Positions 1 to 12,231 of a stretch of DNA of 64,000 bases are shown one piece after another; within the stretch, counting starts at the first letter, position 1; each line of letters begins with the position of its first letter. The stretch comes from Anarhynchus alexandrinus (taxonomy: Eukaryota; Chordata; Aves; Charadriiformes; Charadriidae), in NCBI GenBank assembly GCA_008711295.1, contig VUYV01000599.1:226320-290319 (forward strand). Reading direction: 5' to 3'. Below the pieces are notes generated by a model. It saw nothing but the letters and a program-made list of their open reading frames with translations. It was not told the DNA's origin and ran no database searches. The translations under genes were made by a program, and so were the position numbers.

Positions 1-698
1 ACGTCAGCTTCCCTCCACAGACATGTTTATCAGGGGGCTCCTTAAGGGACAGGCACAAAAAGGTTGTTTGTACTCCAAATTGCCTGTTGTTACAGAGCAC
101 CAAAAGGCCCCATCTCCCAGCGCTGAGCCGGCAGAGACCTGGCAATGAGCAGAGAGACAATAAATTGTCTCCTAAAGAAAGCTACACCCCAGTCCTCACA
201 GCAGCACCCAGCCGCGCTCGGAAGGGGCTATTCCACCGCAACCTGGCCATGGAAAAAGACAATAATTACAGGGACCACTCTGCACTACAGTGATTGCCTG
301 CCCAGATGCGTCCAGAAAATGTCACCAAGGGATCCCTGGATTGCAGGTACAAGCGACATTATTTGTGACATTCCAACTGGGGAGGAGAAACCCAGGCTTT
401 GGTTGGGTCTCCTTTAGAGCATGGATTGAGCAAAACCAGAAAGGCATGCAGGAATCAAACAGCCAAGGATGCGTGCTCCACTCTGCTTAAAACCCAACCA
501 GCATTCACCTCCTGCTACCCTGCCACTCAGGTGTGACCATCGCTCTTGCTCACCTCTCCATGCCTCTCTCCTTTGGCTTTGCAAGGAGCTGGAGGAGCTT
601 TGTAGATGTCTGGCTTGGAGCCAGCGCTTGGCCAGGCCCTAAGCACTGAGAACACATCAACACTACCAGCTCAGAGGCAGTCAGAAGCAAGAGCTGAC
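1..698. other. Unique non-coding DNA
   Basis: No gene, repeat or structured element is recognised. Short open frames here have no recognisable domain and overlap one another in several frames. The stretch ends exactly where the antisense CR1 tail begins. Confidence 0.5.
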
Positions 699-966
699 AG
701 AATCATAGAATTGTTTAGGTTGGAAGCGACCTTTAAGACCATCGAGTCCAACCATCAACCCAACACTGCCCAAACCACCACTAAACCATGTCCCTCAGCA
801 CCACACCTACCCGTCTTTTAAACACTTCCAGGGATGGTTATTCCACTGCTTCTCTGGGCAGCCTGTTCCAATGCTTGACAACCGTTTCTGCAAGGAAATT
901 TTTCCTATTATCCATCCTAAACCTCCCCTGATGCAACTTGAGGCCATTTCCTCTTGTCCTATATCC
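699..966 (-). mobile_element. CR1 LINE 3' fragment (antisense)
   Basis: This is a 5'-truncated CR1 non-LTR retrotransposon lying on the minus strand, with its 3' end at 699. The plus strand opens with the reverse complement of the CR1 tail (AGAATCATAGAATTG, then TTTAGGTTGGAAG). The minus-strand translation of about 838-966 gives the typical end of the CR1 ORF2 protein, with residues resembling [13 protein letters not shown] followed by [12 protein letters not shown]. Full CR1 elements are about 4.5 kb and encode an endonuclease and reverse transcriptase; only the last roughly 270 bp survive, so the copy is dead. Similarity ends near 966, where unrelated sequence begins. Family recognition is from memory of the consensus. 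Confidence 0.93.
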
Positions 967-2446
967 TGAGGTAGCATTTTTCTCTGTCTTTGCCTTCCTC
1001 AAAAGGTAGAACATTGAGTCCAACAGCAGGTTTATCATCAGTGGAGTTTGACAGCAAGAAGGTGAGCCTTACCTCACCAGAGAGGTTGCCACTTAGGTAA
1101 TCTACTAAAAAGTCCCTGGGATGTTCAGTCACAGCCAGAAGGATTGATCTTCTGAATACAGGTAGGCACAGGGCCCCAGAAAAGCTCATGGTGGCCATGG
1201 GGGTCTCCAGCTCCCTCCTTGGTGAAACCATCTACACCAAAGAACCGGGCACTGTAGGTCCAGACCCCAGGGCCAAGTAAGACTTCTGCCAAGAAATAAA
1301 ATACTGCCCTTCAATCTCCAAAGAACCACCTTTGCCAGTGAGGTGGCAATGGGTTTAATCTCTCTTCTCTAACACATGTTGACTAGTCTCAAAAATATCC
1401 ATGGGAAAACAGACCTGGACAGCAGGTCATATAAAGAGACACTAAAAAACCCCAACATGGCTCTGAAGAAGCCCCATCTCCTGCATGTCTCAGGCAGCTG
1501 ATGTGTCTGGGAGGCAGCTAGTCTCATTTCTGCACAGCCCCAAGCCTGTTGTCACATCTAAACGCAGAGTCACAGCAACAAGACTTAGCTGAACAATGCC
1601 AATTTCTGAGACAGAAAGGTAGTTTTTGGAATCAGCAGAATTACCCACAAGCAAATCCCCTTTTTTATTTCACCAAAAACTGGTGGGAAAATGGATAGTT
1701 GTTGTAGGTATAAAATGAAACCATTTCAGCATCCAGATATTCATGGCGTCCCCATGAGTGAGACAATAAAAGTCTGCAAAACCTGAACTTTTTCTTCATT
1801 TTCTCTGGATGTTTTTTTTTTGTCAGGCAAAACGGTTTTGTTAGAGAGGTCCGTAAAATTAAGATGAATAATTTCAGCTCAGGAGCTGTTACACTTTGGA
1901 CTGATCAACCCGCACCAGCCCCAGCAGAGACGGCGATTTCATGCAATTATTACACACCACGACACGCAAGCACGAGCAGAACAGCAAACTCATCATGCCC
2001 TATTTAGCGAAATGTTTGCTGCCAACATGAAATTCTGACCCTTACATTTTATTAAAAGGATTATATCTTAAAGCAAACTATTTTAGTCCCTCAGCTAGTT
2101 CCTTTCTGAGCAAACTTTCAAGACAATTTTGAGGACCGTGGCAGGATCAAGATGAAACAGTTCTGCCTTTCCATCTTATTTCTCTCCAAACTCCTTCAGA
2201 TCCCTTTTTTTCCTCCGGTGTGTCCCACCTCGTGGTGTAAGCTTCCATTTGCAGAGGAAGCATCCTTTCGCGTGATCCCACCTTGCTTTTAAGCAAATGT
2301 GTAGGGTGCTATGGGGTCACCTCTTCTGCTGGTGGAAATGGACTCAAGCAGGGAGCTGACAGGTCTCTACCAGGTGGAAGATGTCCCCAGTAGGTCACCT
2401 GCAGAGCCTGAAAAGCCAGAAAAGCATCTTCAAGGCCAGAAGTGCT
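967..2446. other. Unique non-coding DNA with an AT-rich element-like block
   Basis: No gene is supported. About 1860-2110 reads like a conserved non-coding element: it is free of recognisable repeats, moderately AT-rich, and carries TATTTAGC, CAATTATTAC and ATTTTATTAAAAGG words. Whether it is conserved cannot be told from one sequence. Confidence 0.35.
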
Positions 2447-2541
2447 GGAAAGGCAATTTCACCCTGGATCGGTTTTGTATCCTTTCTAGTTAATAGTAAA
2501 AATATACCGTTCCTATTGTATAGGATTGCATATGTATGCTG
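2447..2541 (+). repeat. Local duplicated element, copy A
   Basis: About 95 bp that is similar to copy B at 3424-3530. Shared words in the same order are AGGCAATTT, ACCCTG, TTTTG, TAGTTAAT, GTAAAAA, CTATTGT and TAGGATTGC. The two copies differ by substitutions and by a gap of about 9 bases near the middle (near 2477). The duplication is therefore old. It could be two members of an unnamed dispersed repeat or a local duplication of a regulatory element. Confidence 0.75.
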
Positions 2542-3423
2542 CAAGGAAGGGCAGGGGGGGCCCCACATGTTGTGGTAGATTTGATAGAACAGCTTTGTGT
2601 CAAATGAATAGGTGGGTTTATTATAGACTTCCCTTGCTCCAAGCTTCAGATGAGAGAAATCCTATAATCCCACCCTGCTCTAATACTGGATTAATGTGGA
2701 TTTGTTAATAAAATGCTAGTGAAATCGAGAATAATTTGTAATTAACTCAAACTTCTACTCCCCGCATCATTTTGAATATTTTTTAATAGAGATGAGGAAC
2801 AGTTTCCGCGGCTGCACATGCTCCAGCAGAGCACTGCAAGTGGGAGTCCTGGTGAAAAAAACCAAAACAACCCGAAACCACTGCAGCAGAGCAGCTTGAG
2901 TTCACGGGGAAAGAAACTCCACCCAGGCGATGCTGAAATGCCAACCACAACTCTGCAGACACAGGGAACTGATTTCTGCTACCAGAACCATGTTCAGATC
3001 TGAGATGTCAACACTTCTGAGGGTAAAATCCAAACTGTTCACCCCCCCAAATGATGAGCGCACAAGCAGGTAAGTGTTGCATCAAGCAAACACAATATGA
3101 ACAATACAGGAGCTACTGAGCAAATATAGCAGATTTAGAATTGTGGCATTAATACTGCCCAGCGCTACCTCCTCAACAGCGTGAAAAGACTGTGTATTGC
3201 ATACATGGGTTTCAGACAAGATGCTTTTCTGATCTAAAACTTCTATGAGCATGCAGAAACAGAGGATTTGTCCTACCAGATCAGAGCGGTTGGCCATCCA
3301 CCTCCAAATCCTGCATTGTGCAATGGTTAAAAAAAAATAATGAACTAAAGTGGCTAAATTTGTTCAAAGATAACCGTGCCGCGCTCTGCTATGAGGCAGA
3401 AGGAAGGTGGAAGGGTGAGTCAT
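2542..3423. other. Unique non-coding DNA between duplicated copies
   Basis: Separates the two copies by about 880 bp. It contains an AATAAAATGCTAG-type AT-rich stretch near 2705-2790 and nothing recognisable as a gene or named repeat. Confidence 0.4.
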
Positions 3424-3530
3424 GGAAAAGGCAATTTTACCCTGCATAATTTTTGTGAAGGTTTGCATCCGCTTTAGTTAATCGTAAAAACCAGACTAGC
3501 TCTATTGTGTAGGATTGCGTACGCGTTGCC
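3424..3530 (+). repeat. Local duplicated element, copy B
   Basis: Partner of copy A (2447-2541), in the same orientation. It is slightly longer because of an insertion around GTGAAGG (about 3454-3462). The shared core is AGTTAAT(C/A)GTAAAAA followed by CTATTGT(G/A)TAGGATTGC. CpGs in this copy (GCGTACGCG) are TpG/CpA-like in copy A (GCATATGTATG), consistent with decay of CpG sites in copy A. Confidence 0.75.
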
Positions 3531-6500
3531 CTCTGATGGAGATGTGGGTCAGGAGAGGGGCCAGAGGCGCTGGTGGGAGATGGAGATGACATGGTCTTCC
3601 AGGAGCTGTGTGGAGAATGTGCCTTCATTGCACACAGACCAGCCATACCCCTCTAGGGAGAAGCCGCCGTTTATTTTTCCATGGCAAAACCGACTCCCAT
3701 GTATAAATCTCACTTTGACAAGGAGTCAGACAAATCCAGCCTGAGTGACACCTATCTGCCACCTTGCAAACAAGGGAGGATGCTTCAGAGAGAAATGGAG
3801 AAAATCCCCTCGCCGTACTAAGCCTGACAAACTCCACTGGTGTCACGGGTCGCAATCTGCAGCGTTAACCACCGCTATCACTCATTTCAGCCCGGCTTTG
3901 ACCACTTCACCTGGAGCTCTTATCACCGCCTGCCCTCGGCCACGGAGCAGCACTTTTGAAACTTCCCAATCATTGACCCTCAGCACAGCCCTCCCCTTGG
4001 ATCACACTCACATACAGCTGGGGTCAATGGTCAAAAAAAAGCCCAGGAGAGTGGCATCCATCCTTCATCTTCCCATCTTCCTCAGCTTTGGGGGCAGCTG
4101 GCTGCCAACATCAGATAACAAAAATAAAGAAAACTTTTTACAGCTACTTCCATCCTCTAGGCTAAGTTTGTTTTGGCTATTTAGGACAACACTCAGCTGG
4201 TTATAGCCACTCAGTGTATAGGCCTCCTGGCCAGCTGGCCGACAATTTTGGGCACCACCTCACTGAACAATTACATCTCTAACCTGCCCCAGCTGCTGCT
4301 TCAGCAAGTTTGCTCCTCATTTAGGGCACAATCAGTTCAACCTGATTGGCCTTTTTTTAAGTTGCAGGAAAAGGTTGCTATTTCAACAGTGGGGCTGCTG
4401 CAGTATTCCTTGATGGTCCTCTCAACTTCTTGGCCCTTGTGTTGGTAAGGAAATATCAGCCAGACCTAAAAGATTGTGTGGGCTCCAGAGTGCTTGTGGG
4501 GTCTGGCTGAGACCCTGTCCTTCCGCTCAGGGCTTTGTGGCAAAATGATGCTGGGAAGCCAAGAGAACAACGCTTAACTGTAAGATACCATGCACAAGTC
4601 TATTCAACTGCCTCTGTCCTTCGAAGGGCTTCCACTCTTTCCCTGGCATTAATTGGTGGCATCAAAACTAGATTTTTTTGATATATGGAAACAAGCTGTC
4701 TTGAGAGTTTTCAGACTTGTATACAAGTGAAATTGCAGTAAGTGCAATGTCACAGTTCCCCCAAGCCTGGACTTGCATTCCTCCCTCCCCGGGCTCATTG
4801 GGAGAGCCTGCTTTCATGACTACAGCTTCAGCGGTGCATCTCCTCCCCAACCCAGCCGTGATCCTGCACTCTGACCATCTCTGCTGCTCCCATCAGCTCT
4901 TCAAAACATCCTGGACTTTTTAATTCTGGACCTTGGCAGAACCTGAAGCAAACAGAAACAGCTCTGTTGAGTGCTGTAGACCTCTCTCCTCCCTGGAGAA
5001 ACTTGAGAACAAACTACTTGGCACCCAGCTGATCTCTGCTTTCATTTCTGTCCACGGCGACTCATTGTGCGTCAAGGTTAGATGAGGTATTTATGTCTCT
5101 TGAGTCCATCTGGAATCTCACCATTTAATTTGGATCATTCTTTCTTGCACCTTTGTTGTCTGTATTCTTTGTACCTTTGTTGTGTGCTGGGTTGGGTTAT
5201 TTTTTTTCCCGTCCCTTCTGGCCCTCAGATGGTAAGTCTTTGTCTAAGACTACTGTTTTGAAAGGCATGGAGTTTGGATGGTCTCATAAGTGTCAGAAGT
5301 GCTTCTTCTTGAATAGAGGCAACTTTGTATAGAGAGACCTGATAACCTTTTACTAGACCAATCAGTACAGTTGGAAGAAATGGGCACATATTCAGGCATA
5401 CGAGCCTTTTTGTATCCCTCCAAAATTCACGTTCTCTTTAAAATGCTTTGCTTGAAACAGTTACCAGAGCATTTACACAAAATACCCTCTGGGAAGGGAG
5501 ACAGACCCTCACTCCACTGAGAGACAATTTGCAGGTCAAAAGCTTCGCTTTCATCCTTGCCTTGGGCTGAAAACAAGGATTTGGTTGCCTTTGGGCCCTT
5601 CAGACGTTTATGGGGTGTGCAAGAGGAGACCTTCTGCAGGAGCACACGGTGCTTTCCACACAGCCCTGTTTAATAGCAATGTGAACTTAATGACAGTGAG
5701 TCGTAGTGTGCCTCATTAAACTCACCGGAAGTTCTGCAGAAAATGAGGTCTGCGACATGAGATGTTAGAGCAGGGTCTCAAGCGGGATCTTCTGGCCACA
5801 AAGCTGATTGGAGGGAAGGGGCCTGGCTTCTCCTTTTGCTGAGATAGTCATAGGTGACCAGTGCTGCCAGACCAAAGATGGTGAAATCCTGTCCCCAGGG
5901 AAGGGTGTATGAAGAAAAATAATTGGAACACATATGTGGAGGTGATGAAAATACTGTGTTGTTGACATCTGGGTAGGGCGAAGAGGCCCTGAGTTAAGCC
6001 TTCCCAAGGGAATCAAAGGTCAGGGATTCCTGAGAGATTTCCTCCTTTAAATACAAAGGTCCTTGCATCCAGGATCAGAAGAAGGACTGCATTGCTTAAA
6101 CTGACTCATTTTCAATCTCAAATAACACTCCATACTCTAGGCTCTTGGAGAATGCCCTCCGGTTCCGTGATGTTTGTTTTCCTGCTTGCCAAGCACATCT
6201 GAGTCCTGCACAGATGTGAAGGAAAACCAGTGCAGGCTGAGTTCACAAAAACTCTGCAAACCAGAAAAAGGCAAATTATTTTATATATCTCTATCATGGC
6301 TTCTCTTATTCATGTCCTCTCTAAATTATACAGGCATGATCTTTCTAATCTCTCTTTGCATGGAGGTCTTTCCATGCCCTTAATAATTTCCTTTGCCCTC
6401 CCCTAGACCTTTTGCTTGTCTGCATTTGGAGGCAAGGAGGACAGAATAGAAAACATTATTCTGGGTGAAGGTGTATCATGCAGTTCTGTAATTCCATTAC

Positions 6501-7008
6501 AGCGTTTTCAGTATTATTCTCTCTTTTTGAATACAGCCTGGCATTTTCTTGGTTTTCTGGATCATCAATGCCTTTCAAGATTGCACTGAGCTCCTGGCAA
6601 AGGCAACCGGGATTTGTACCAACAACTTGCAATTTTTGACATTTCTTTTTTTCTTTTTTTTTTTTTTCCAGGTGCCTCACTTGAGATACCCTACTTGGGT
6701 CGCAGTTTCTTGGGACTTGGGTCACAGTTTCCAAAAAGCTAATTCTCAGTGCTAAGAAGGGCAGGCCCTTTCATGATGGTCCATGCTGAGCTCTCTGCCG
6801 TGGGATGGGAGAGGGACAAACACTTCTCGACAGTTTTCCTTCTCCAGCTCTGAGAAACTTGGTTTCCTCTAAGATTTTCAGAAAGAAGTTAAAGTTGTAA
6901 CCACCCTATTTTTTTGGCATTCCTTCAACTGCCTGGGGGCTTACCTCCAAAGCTATTTGGAGGAGGTTTCTGAGGGCCATGAAACAGGTTGCAGAAAAGC
7001 CAAATGAT
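3531..7008. other. Unique non-coding DNA
   Basis: No gene, RNA or recognisable interspersed repeat. A pyrimidine run ending in CCAG at about 6643-6671 looks like a 3' splice acceptor, but the sequence after it carries no recognisable coding. Open frames up to about 150 codons (3745-4206) have no domain and no family match that I recognise. Confidence 0.45.
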
Positions 7009-7098
7009 GTTAAAACCCACTATTCTAAACCATTCTCTTCTCTATTTAATGCCAACATAAACTGAGTCATTCCCATTTTCTAGCAGCCTAAGGAAAAT
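7009..7098 (+). repeat. Duplicated element pair 2, copy 1
   Basis: The core 7041-7098 is nearly identical to 8324-8380: about 52 of 58 aligned positions match, with one gap. Shared words are AACTGAGTCATTCCCATTT and CAGCCTAAGGAAAAT. Weaker similarity reaches back to about 7009 (TTAAAAC.CAC then TCT.CTCT). The TGAGTCA word inside is an AP-1/MAF-type site. The copies are about 1.28 kb apart in the same orientation. Confidence 0.85.
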
Positions 7099-8300
7099 CT
7101 CTTTCCTGAAGGAAGTATGCAGGGAAGGAGTCATGTATCCAGTGGCAGGTTTGCTTTGCTTAACTTTTAAAGTTATCTTCTCTTCTTTTCTAGGACAGGA
7201 GAGGAAAGATCCAGCTGGCATCTTCCGCTTCTCTTCCTTTTTATGTGCTGAGAATAAAGCAACTGGGAGCTATATGTGAGAGAGGACTTACTGAAAAGGA
7301 AATATGACCATCCATGGGCTGCCAGGAAGCCCACTGTCCTCCTGACCACTGTAACCAGTGGCTTTGAGGAGGCACTGGATGTTTCAGTAGGCTCCCAGTG
7401 AGTTTTTAATACCCTTAGATGCAAGGAAGGACATGGATGCTGAATGCCTTCATGGCTCGAACTGAAGGACCAGCTCTTCAGGCACAGAGTTGCGAGTTTT
7501 ACTCAGGTCCAGGATTCATCAGATGTTGGTAATTCTCATGACCTTAACTTCACCGCAATTCAGAAGACAGACACTTACAGCAGGGCTTTGGATGGCTGCA
7601 AGAAAATGAAATCAAAACGTGTTCTTCAACATAAAAGGTTCCCTGTTGTTTGAGTTGCTAACATCTCCTGCACTGGCCTAGATTGGAAGGAATTCCCAGT
7701 GCTAGCTCTGAAGGTACAAGAACATGAGTGAAACCACACACACATACTGAAAATGACAAAAATGACCATGCAAGCAATGCTCTCCTTACATCTTGACACC
7801 TCTGAGCTCAGTTTCCACATGCTAGAGTCAAAGAACTTGAAGACACTGGCATGCAGAAAAGCACCAGTTTGGTGGGATGGGCAGGAGGGCACCCCAGTGG
7901 GGTCAGCTGCTTTGTGACACCCCTTCCAGGTCCTGCAGGGGCTGTCAGGGAGCATTTTGTTCATCCCATGGACTGCTGCTTCAAAGGCTGAGCCTACAAG
8001 CAGGCAATGACTATTTCTCCCAGGTCTAATGATCAAGAGACTCAACATTCAATTAGGCAGAGTTGCCAAGAGTGTCTGACCACAGCCTGCAATGCTATAG
8101 GAGGACTCCTTAGGACCTTAGATCAGACCATCAGCACAACCAATTAATGCTAACGCTGCTGGCCTTGTTAATTGTGATGAAGCTTCCCAAGGGGAACAGG
8201 ACTAAATGAGCAATACATATCAAAGAGTAACTGAAAAGCCATTATGTATTATTGTCTCTTTGTTGATTTGAGGAGGAAGTGATGAACTAGGTACTAATTA
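7099..8300. other. Unique non-coding DNA between the second duplicated pair
   Basis: No gene is supported. The longest open frame (minus strand, 7626-8048) has no recognisable domain. The distal part, from about 8120, is AT-rich with TTAATTGTGATG and TATGTATTATTG words and runs into copy 2 of the duplicated element. Confidence 0.4.
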
Positions 8301-8380
8301 CATTAAAAAACACCAATCTCTCCTCTAATTAATGTCAACACAAACTGAGTCATTCCCATTTACGGCAGCCTAAGGAAAAT
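8301..8380 (+). repeat. Duplicated element pair 2, copy 2
   Basis: Same-strand partner of 7009-7098; the core is 8324-8380. It starts CTCTAATTAATGTC, carries the TAATTA homeodomain-type word that copy 1 has as TATTTA, and keeps TGAGTCATTCCC intact. It sits at the end of an AT-rich block (about 8120-8380) that resembles a regulatory element. Confidence 0.85.
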
Positions 8381-11300
8381 ATTAGTTACTGAGGGCAACG
8401 CGTGCAGGGTGTCCTGGTGCATGTGGCCGCGGGCACAGCCACGCGTGTGCGCCTTCACAAAGCAATTTTTCCTCTGCGTCAGGAAAGTTCCCTTTTCCAC
8501 TTAAATGGCTTTTTTTTTTCTTTTCCTGATTCATTTTTACTTTATTTTATTTTATTTTTTTATTTATTTCTCTTCTGTATCCTTTTCAATCTGAAAAGTG
8601 ACTTGGCCTCTCTTCCCCCCATCTATTTTCCTCCTGCCACTATTCAGTTTAGGCATGAAACACAGAACTAGATTGAAAGCATTCAATGGCCATTCAATCG
8701 GAGAAGAAAAGAGCCCCTCAGAGCTTTATTAGATATGAAGATCCACAATAAAAATCAATTTCTGCCTCTTTATGCAGTTTAAATGACAAAGCACCCACCC
8801 ATTCTGCAGCCATTGTGCCTGGGAAATGTAATTCAGCGCCGGAGCTGGGACCAGAACACCACGGACTCGCTGACCTGCGCCAGCAGATTCCAATATGATA
8901 CAGACCTTCGCAGATAATGACAGCCACTTCATCTCATCGCAGAGGGAAAAAAAAAAAGAAAAGTTATCTGATATCTTTGAGGGTTAAAAGGCTATGTGGG
9001 CAGCATTTTTAATAGCACTCTAAATCAGCATCTTAAAAAATACCTCTGCTTTTTTCCAGCACCCCTCTTCCCTGCTTTTTCTACTCCTTCGGTGCCAGTT
9101 GGCAAACCCCGGACGTGGTCTTGTTACAGCCTTTACTCTTTGGGGAAGAGTCCTCTCGGGATGCTTCGCTGAAAGCGAGCAGATTAGAGAGCAAACTTGA
9201 TGACTGTGAACATCCAGTCGATTGGCGTGACATGCAGGAATTTGTTTAAGGAGCATCTGCAGCTCTCTGGATAAGTGAGGGGCTGCGTGGTGCTGTGGGA
9301 CAAAGCTTTCAGGTCCATCTCCTGAGATGCTCTGGGCAGGTCTGAGCTGTGCTATCGTCCCCACAGTTCTTAAATCGCTATTGTAACTGGCTCTTTCCCC
9401 CTGAAAAAGGTTAGTTTTTGTTTGAGCTCCCCTAAACTCTTGGCCTAAATCATGTCTAACCGCTCCTGGACCCTGCATGCAAATGGCTTTTGCATTATTT
9501 TAGTCATTTTTCTTTTATCCTTCTGTTACGGAAAAGGGTCGGCAGAACTGCAGTGTCAACCTTCACCACTGTGTATATTCTATGGTTTCCGTTAGATTTA
9601 CTGACGTAGATTTTTTTTTACCGGCGATGGCACTGACTCCAACACAGGTTTGAAAGCTGCACTCATTTTAGCAAAAATTAAATTGGGAGAGGAAAAGACA
9701 GAAAGTAAGTTATGACAATCCCAGCAGGTCCCGCTTTTGCGTTTGCAGAAGGAAACCCTTCCACTCTACGTCCCAAACCCACTTTTTTTTTCTGGTGTTT
9801 TAAAAATTCCCTTGTAAATAATGCCACTGAATGATGTGGAAACAAAATGCTTTGATCTGTCTCAAATGAGCCTCAACCCTTCAGTGACTAATTTCGAAAC
9901 TTCTGTTTGTTTGAAACAGGAGGAGTTCTAAATGCTGGAGAGGAATCTGTGTCCTCCGCAGAACGGCTGTTCCAGTCCTCCGTCGCACACATCTTTCAGC
10001 GTCTCTGGCCAAAACTCCTCCCTGTGTAGCACAGAGTATTTTGAATGAGTTGTAATTCTTGCTATTCCCCCTCGGCCTGGTGGGAGCTTTATCTTAATGA
10101 AGACGTGCTGTGTGCCTTTCGCAAAGCTTTTTTGGGCCTACCTCCGGTAAAATTTTAAGCAGGAGGGATGCGTTCAGTGGAATCTGAGTTTTTGACAAAT
10201 GTGATTTTACTCTTAAAATGTTTTGGTGTGTTTACAAAATAGAGTAACTCTGAGACTTTCTTTTCTCTGAACTACATCTGTTCCCTGGGAAGGACCGTCC
10301 TTCCTGGCTGTGGATGGATCTGAAACCTGCTGTAGGCCATTGCTTGGTCCTGTGTCCTGGAGCACCCGTAGCACCTTACCACCGAGCAAGTGTTTTGTGG
10401 AGAAGGTAAACCTGCAAAAACACTGTGTCCACAAAAACAGGTACCTCAGAGAAATCAGGACACCAACTATACATGTAATACAGATGCAATTCCCTGAACA
10501 AAGCCTGCGGGCTGCTCACAGGGTGGGGGGCAGTCCCCTGGCTCAGCGTGGAGAGGTGCCACCAGACCTGGTGAGAGTATGTCCCTTTCCTTCTCTATCT
10601 ACAAAGGGACCTCATGTCTTGATGTGATGATGGTTGGAGGTCATCCCAACCCGCTGAATTGTATCAGAAATGGTGCCGCTGGGTGCACGATGTGCTCAGC
10701 AGTCCATGGCAATCATGGCAGTCCATGTGGGGGCAATCAGCACACCTACCCAGGGACATCAATGAGATATGTGTTCACAAGCTTCTGTAAACCCCATGGA
10801 AAGAGAGGAGACATATTATTAAGGGTTTTCCACAGACCTGGAAATTATGGCAGTGCTGTGACAAAGTCATTTGGTGATTGCATTCTCTCAAGGCACGTTA
10901 CCTCCTGAAGCTCTCACTGATGCATTGCCAGTGGGCAACCCAACTGTGAAACTGTGTGGATGGCCCTTGTGGAGGAAACAAGGGTGGAAAGCACACCAGC
11001 ATCTGGGAACAAAAGACAGGTGTGCTGTGCACTCCCTGCGGTGTATCACCTTAAAGTCCCAGGAGACATGCCAGAGGCTATGCGTGAGTAATGCTAGAGC
11101 CTGTAATTACTAATTGCTTCATCCAGGTGTAGGGAGGTGGGGAAAATCATTATGCCTAAGGTTCACATGAAACAAGTGAAGTGAAATCCAGCATAGCTGA
11201 GCTGGAAGGATAACCCTGTTACTGCTAAGGAGACCACCCTTCTCAGGAAGGTCAAGAAAAATTGTGTGTAGATGCATAGATGTGGCACAGGGAACTGCTG

Positions 11301-11827
11301 AGCCATGGGATCAGGTGAAATGATGTGACTGAGCCTTGACTTTGTACCATACACTCAGCACTGAGAGCCAGGATTGCAGCTGAGCAAAGGCCAGAGTCAG
11401 GACATAATGGTCCAGCGATGACCTGAAAGAAGAAGATGGAGGATGTCCAAAGATATTAGAAATGTGGCTCAGGATGCTCAGACCTGGGTCACAGGTACGG
11501 GGGCTTGTGGCCAGAAAAGGAGGCAAAGTCAAGGGCAGTGAGGCAGCAATGTGCTTTGTGGTGGGATGCACGGGGAGAAGAAATTAAGTTTGGTGCCTGG
11601 TGGCACTTTGTTCCTCCAGTAAAAGGGAAACTGGGTGAATACACAGGAAATATATCAGGGGGTTAAACGTGGGGAAAAGGAAAGAGTTGTTCCAATCAAA
11701 GGGCTGCATTGGCACAAGAACAAAGTGAGATAAAATAGCCATGAATAAATTTAGGCAGGAAATCAGTGGCCATGAGAAGATCCATACTCTGGAAAAGCCT
11801 CCCAACAAGATTGGAAACTCATGGGAG
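8381..11827. other. Unique non-coding DNA with element-like patches
   Basis: No gene or named repeat is recognised. Patches at about 8690-8945 and 9480-10180 are free of repeats and look element-like (for example TTCAATGGCCATTCAATC near 8680). T-rich simple tracts occur at 8511-8575. A short direct repeat of GCAGTCCATG occurs near 10700 and 10719. Overlapping open frames at 10213-11113 are on both strands and show no domain. Confidence 0.35.
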
Positions 11828-12070
11828 AAAAAAAAAAAAAAACCAACAGGGGAAAAAAAAAAGAAAGAGAAAAGGAAAAGGAGAAGGAAAAGGAAAGGAA
11901 GAGAAAAAGAAAAGGAGAAGGAAAGGAAAAGGAAGAGAAAAAGAAAAAGAAAGAGAAAAAGAAAGAGAAAAAGGAAAAGGAAAAGAAAATGAAAAAAGAA
12001 AAAGAAAAAGAAAAAGAAAAAGAAAAAGAAAAAGAAAAAGAAAAAGAAAAAGAAAAAGAAAAAGAGGAGA
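11828..12070. repeat. Polypurine (GAAAAG/GAAAAA)n tract
   Basis: A poly-A run at about 11828-11842 is followed by an uninterrupted purine run from 11848 to 11989 (142 nt). After one T at 11990, a second purine run goes from 11991 to 12070 (80 nt). The last part is an almost pure hexanucleotide AAAAAG array of about 12 units. Long Lys/Arg/Glu-rich open frames on the plus strand and Phe/Ser/Leu-rich ones on the minus strand are products of the repeat, not genes. Mirror-like purine tracts can form triplex (H-DNA) structures. Confidence 0.97.
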
Positions 12071-12196
12071 TGATGAAAGGGATAAAATAAAGAGACACAC
12101 CAACTTAGTGGACAGAAATAGTCCCTTTCAATTCCGTATTGCTGTGGCAATAAAATGCCAAGTAAAGAAAAAGCGGCTCATTTTTTTTTTGCACAA

Positions 12197-12231
12197 ATAT
12201 ACATATGTGCGTGTGTGTGTATACACACATA
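12197..12231. repeat. Alternating purine-pyrimidine tract with 16-bp palindrome
   Basis: A strict 35-bp alternation of purine and pyrimidine (ATAC/ATGT/GTGT/ATAC/ACAC), of the kind that can adopt Z-DNA. Inside it, 12214-12229 (TGTGTGTATACACACA) is a perfect palindrome. Confidence 0.9.

Noticed and set aside
6640..6680. Splice acceptor with downstream exon
   Set aside because: The pyrimidine run and CCAG are good, but the following sequence has no conserved coding and no matching donor could be argued.
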